The notes below the pieces were generated by a model. That model searched no databases, had not been told where the DNA came from, and worked only from the letters and a program-made list of their open reading frames with translations. The position numbers were made by a program, and so were the translations under genes. From Betaproteobacteria bacterium (GTDB lineage: Bacteria; Pseudomonadota; Gammaproteobacteria; Burkholderiales; JAHFQX01): a stretch of DNA of 54,213 bases. The DNA lies in assembly GCA_023259135.1 (NCBI GenBank), contig JAHFQX010000018.1, positions 1-54,213 of the forward strand. Direction: 5' to 3'. Shown here in pieces: positions 53,386 through 54,213 of this stretch (the stretch's first letter is position 1; each line of letters begins with the position of its first letter).

Positions 53386-54213
<828 letters not shown>

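Overview
This window is chromosomal DNA from a GC-rich proteobacterium, most likely a betaproteobacterium near the Nitrosomonadales/Rhodocyclales. Evidence for this is the conserved gene orders nif3/htrA - petABC - sspAB, thiSG - trmB, trxA - rho and argJ - rdgB - hemW, a BPSS1780-type membrane protein, the kinase-type homoserine kinase beside a DUF2782 protein, and three Bug-family solute receptors. The species cannot be named from the sequence alone.

Layout. 1-11650 is an accessory catabolic and uptake locus. A leftward operon encodes a crotonase with both catalytic glutamates, an acyl-CoA dehydrogenase, an old-yellow-enzyme/FadH-like flavoprotein and TRAP permeases DctQ and DctM. A LacI-type regulator and a family III CoA-transferase follow, and a complete TRAP transporter (P-Q-M) diverges rightward. 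Two matching LacI-type palindromes sit in front of the two arms, and a 167-bp MITE with a target duplication lies in the leader of the leftward operon. 11745-19464 is housekeeping: mpl, a Tat-signal FecR-domain protein and polA leftward; a LOG-family protein, DUF2782, homoserine kinase and BPSS1780 rightward. 19472-30161 holds three Bug receptors, marC, a PAS/GAF/GGDEF/EAL protein, rho, trxA, tRNA-Thr(CGT), an atypical crotonase and an SDR.

30162-30804 is a non-coding gap with a 51-bp stretch containing only 5 G/C and several DnaA-box-like sites. 30805-39289 holds xseA, a Nudix hydrolase, a BadI/MenB-like and BadH-like pair (alicyclic ring oxidation and ring opening by homology), rpmG-rpmB, radC, a split AtuA-like pair, another crotonase and a Dabb protein. 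39283-40384 is an IS630-family element, inactivated by three indels and inserted at the TA of the Dabb stop codon. Directly beyond it is a 41-codon stub of hsdM. 40681-46737 holds a histidine phosphatase, argJ-rdgB-hemW, and an NHL-repeat lipoprotein beside a five-heme cytochrome. 46851-54213 is housekeeping: trmB, thiG, thiS, tRNA-Thr(TGT), sspBA, petCBA, nif3-like and a partial HtrA-type protease.

Together the accessory genes describe an organism that imports organic acids (TRAP and Bug systems), activates them as CoA thioesters and degrades them by beta-oxidation-like steps, probably including cyclic or terpenoid substrates. It has a bc1 respiratory chain and perhaps extracellular-type cytochromes. 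No CRISPR array, rRNA, intact restriction system or prophage is visible.
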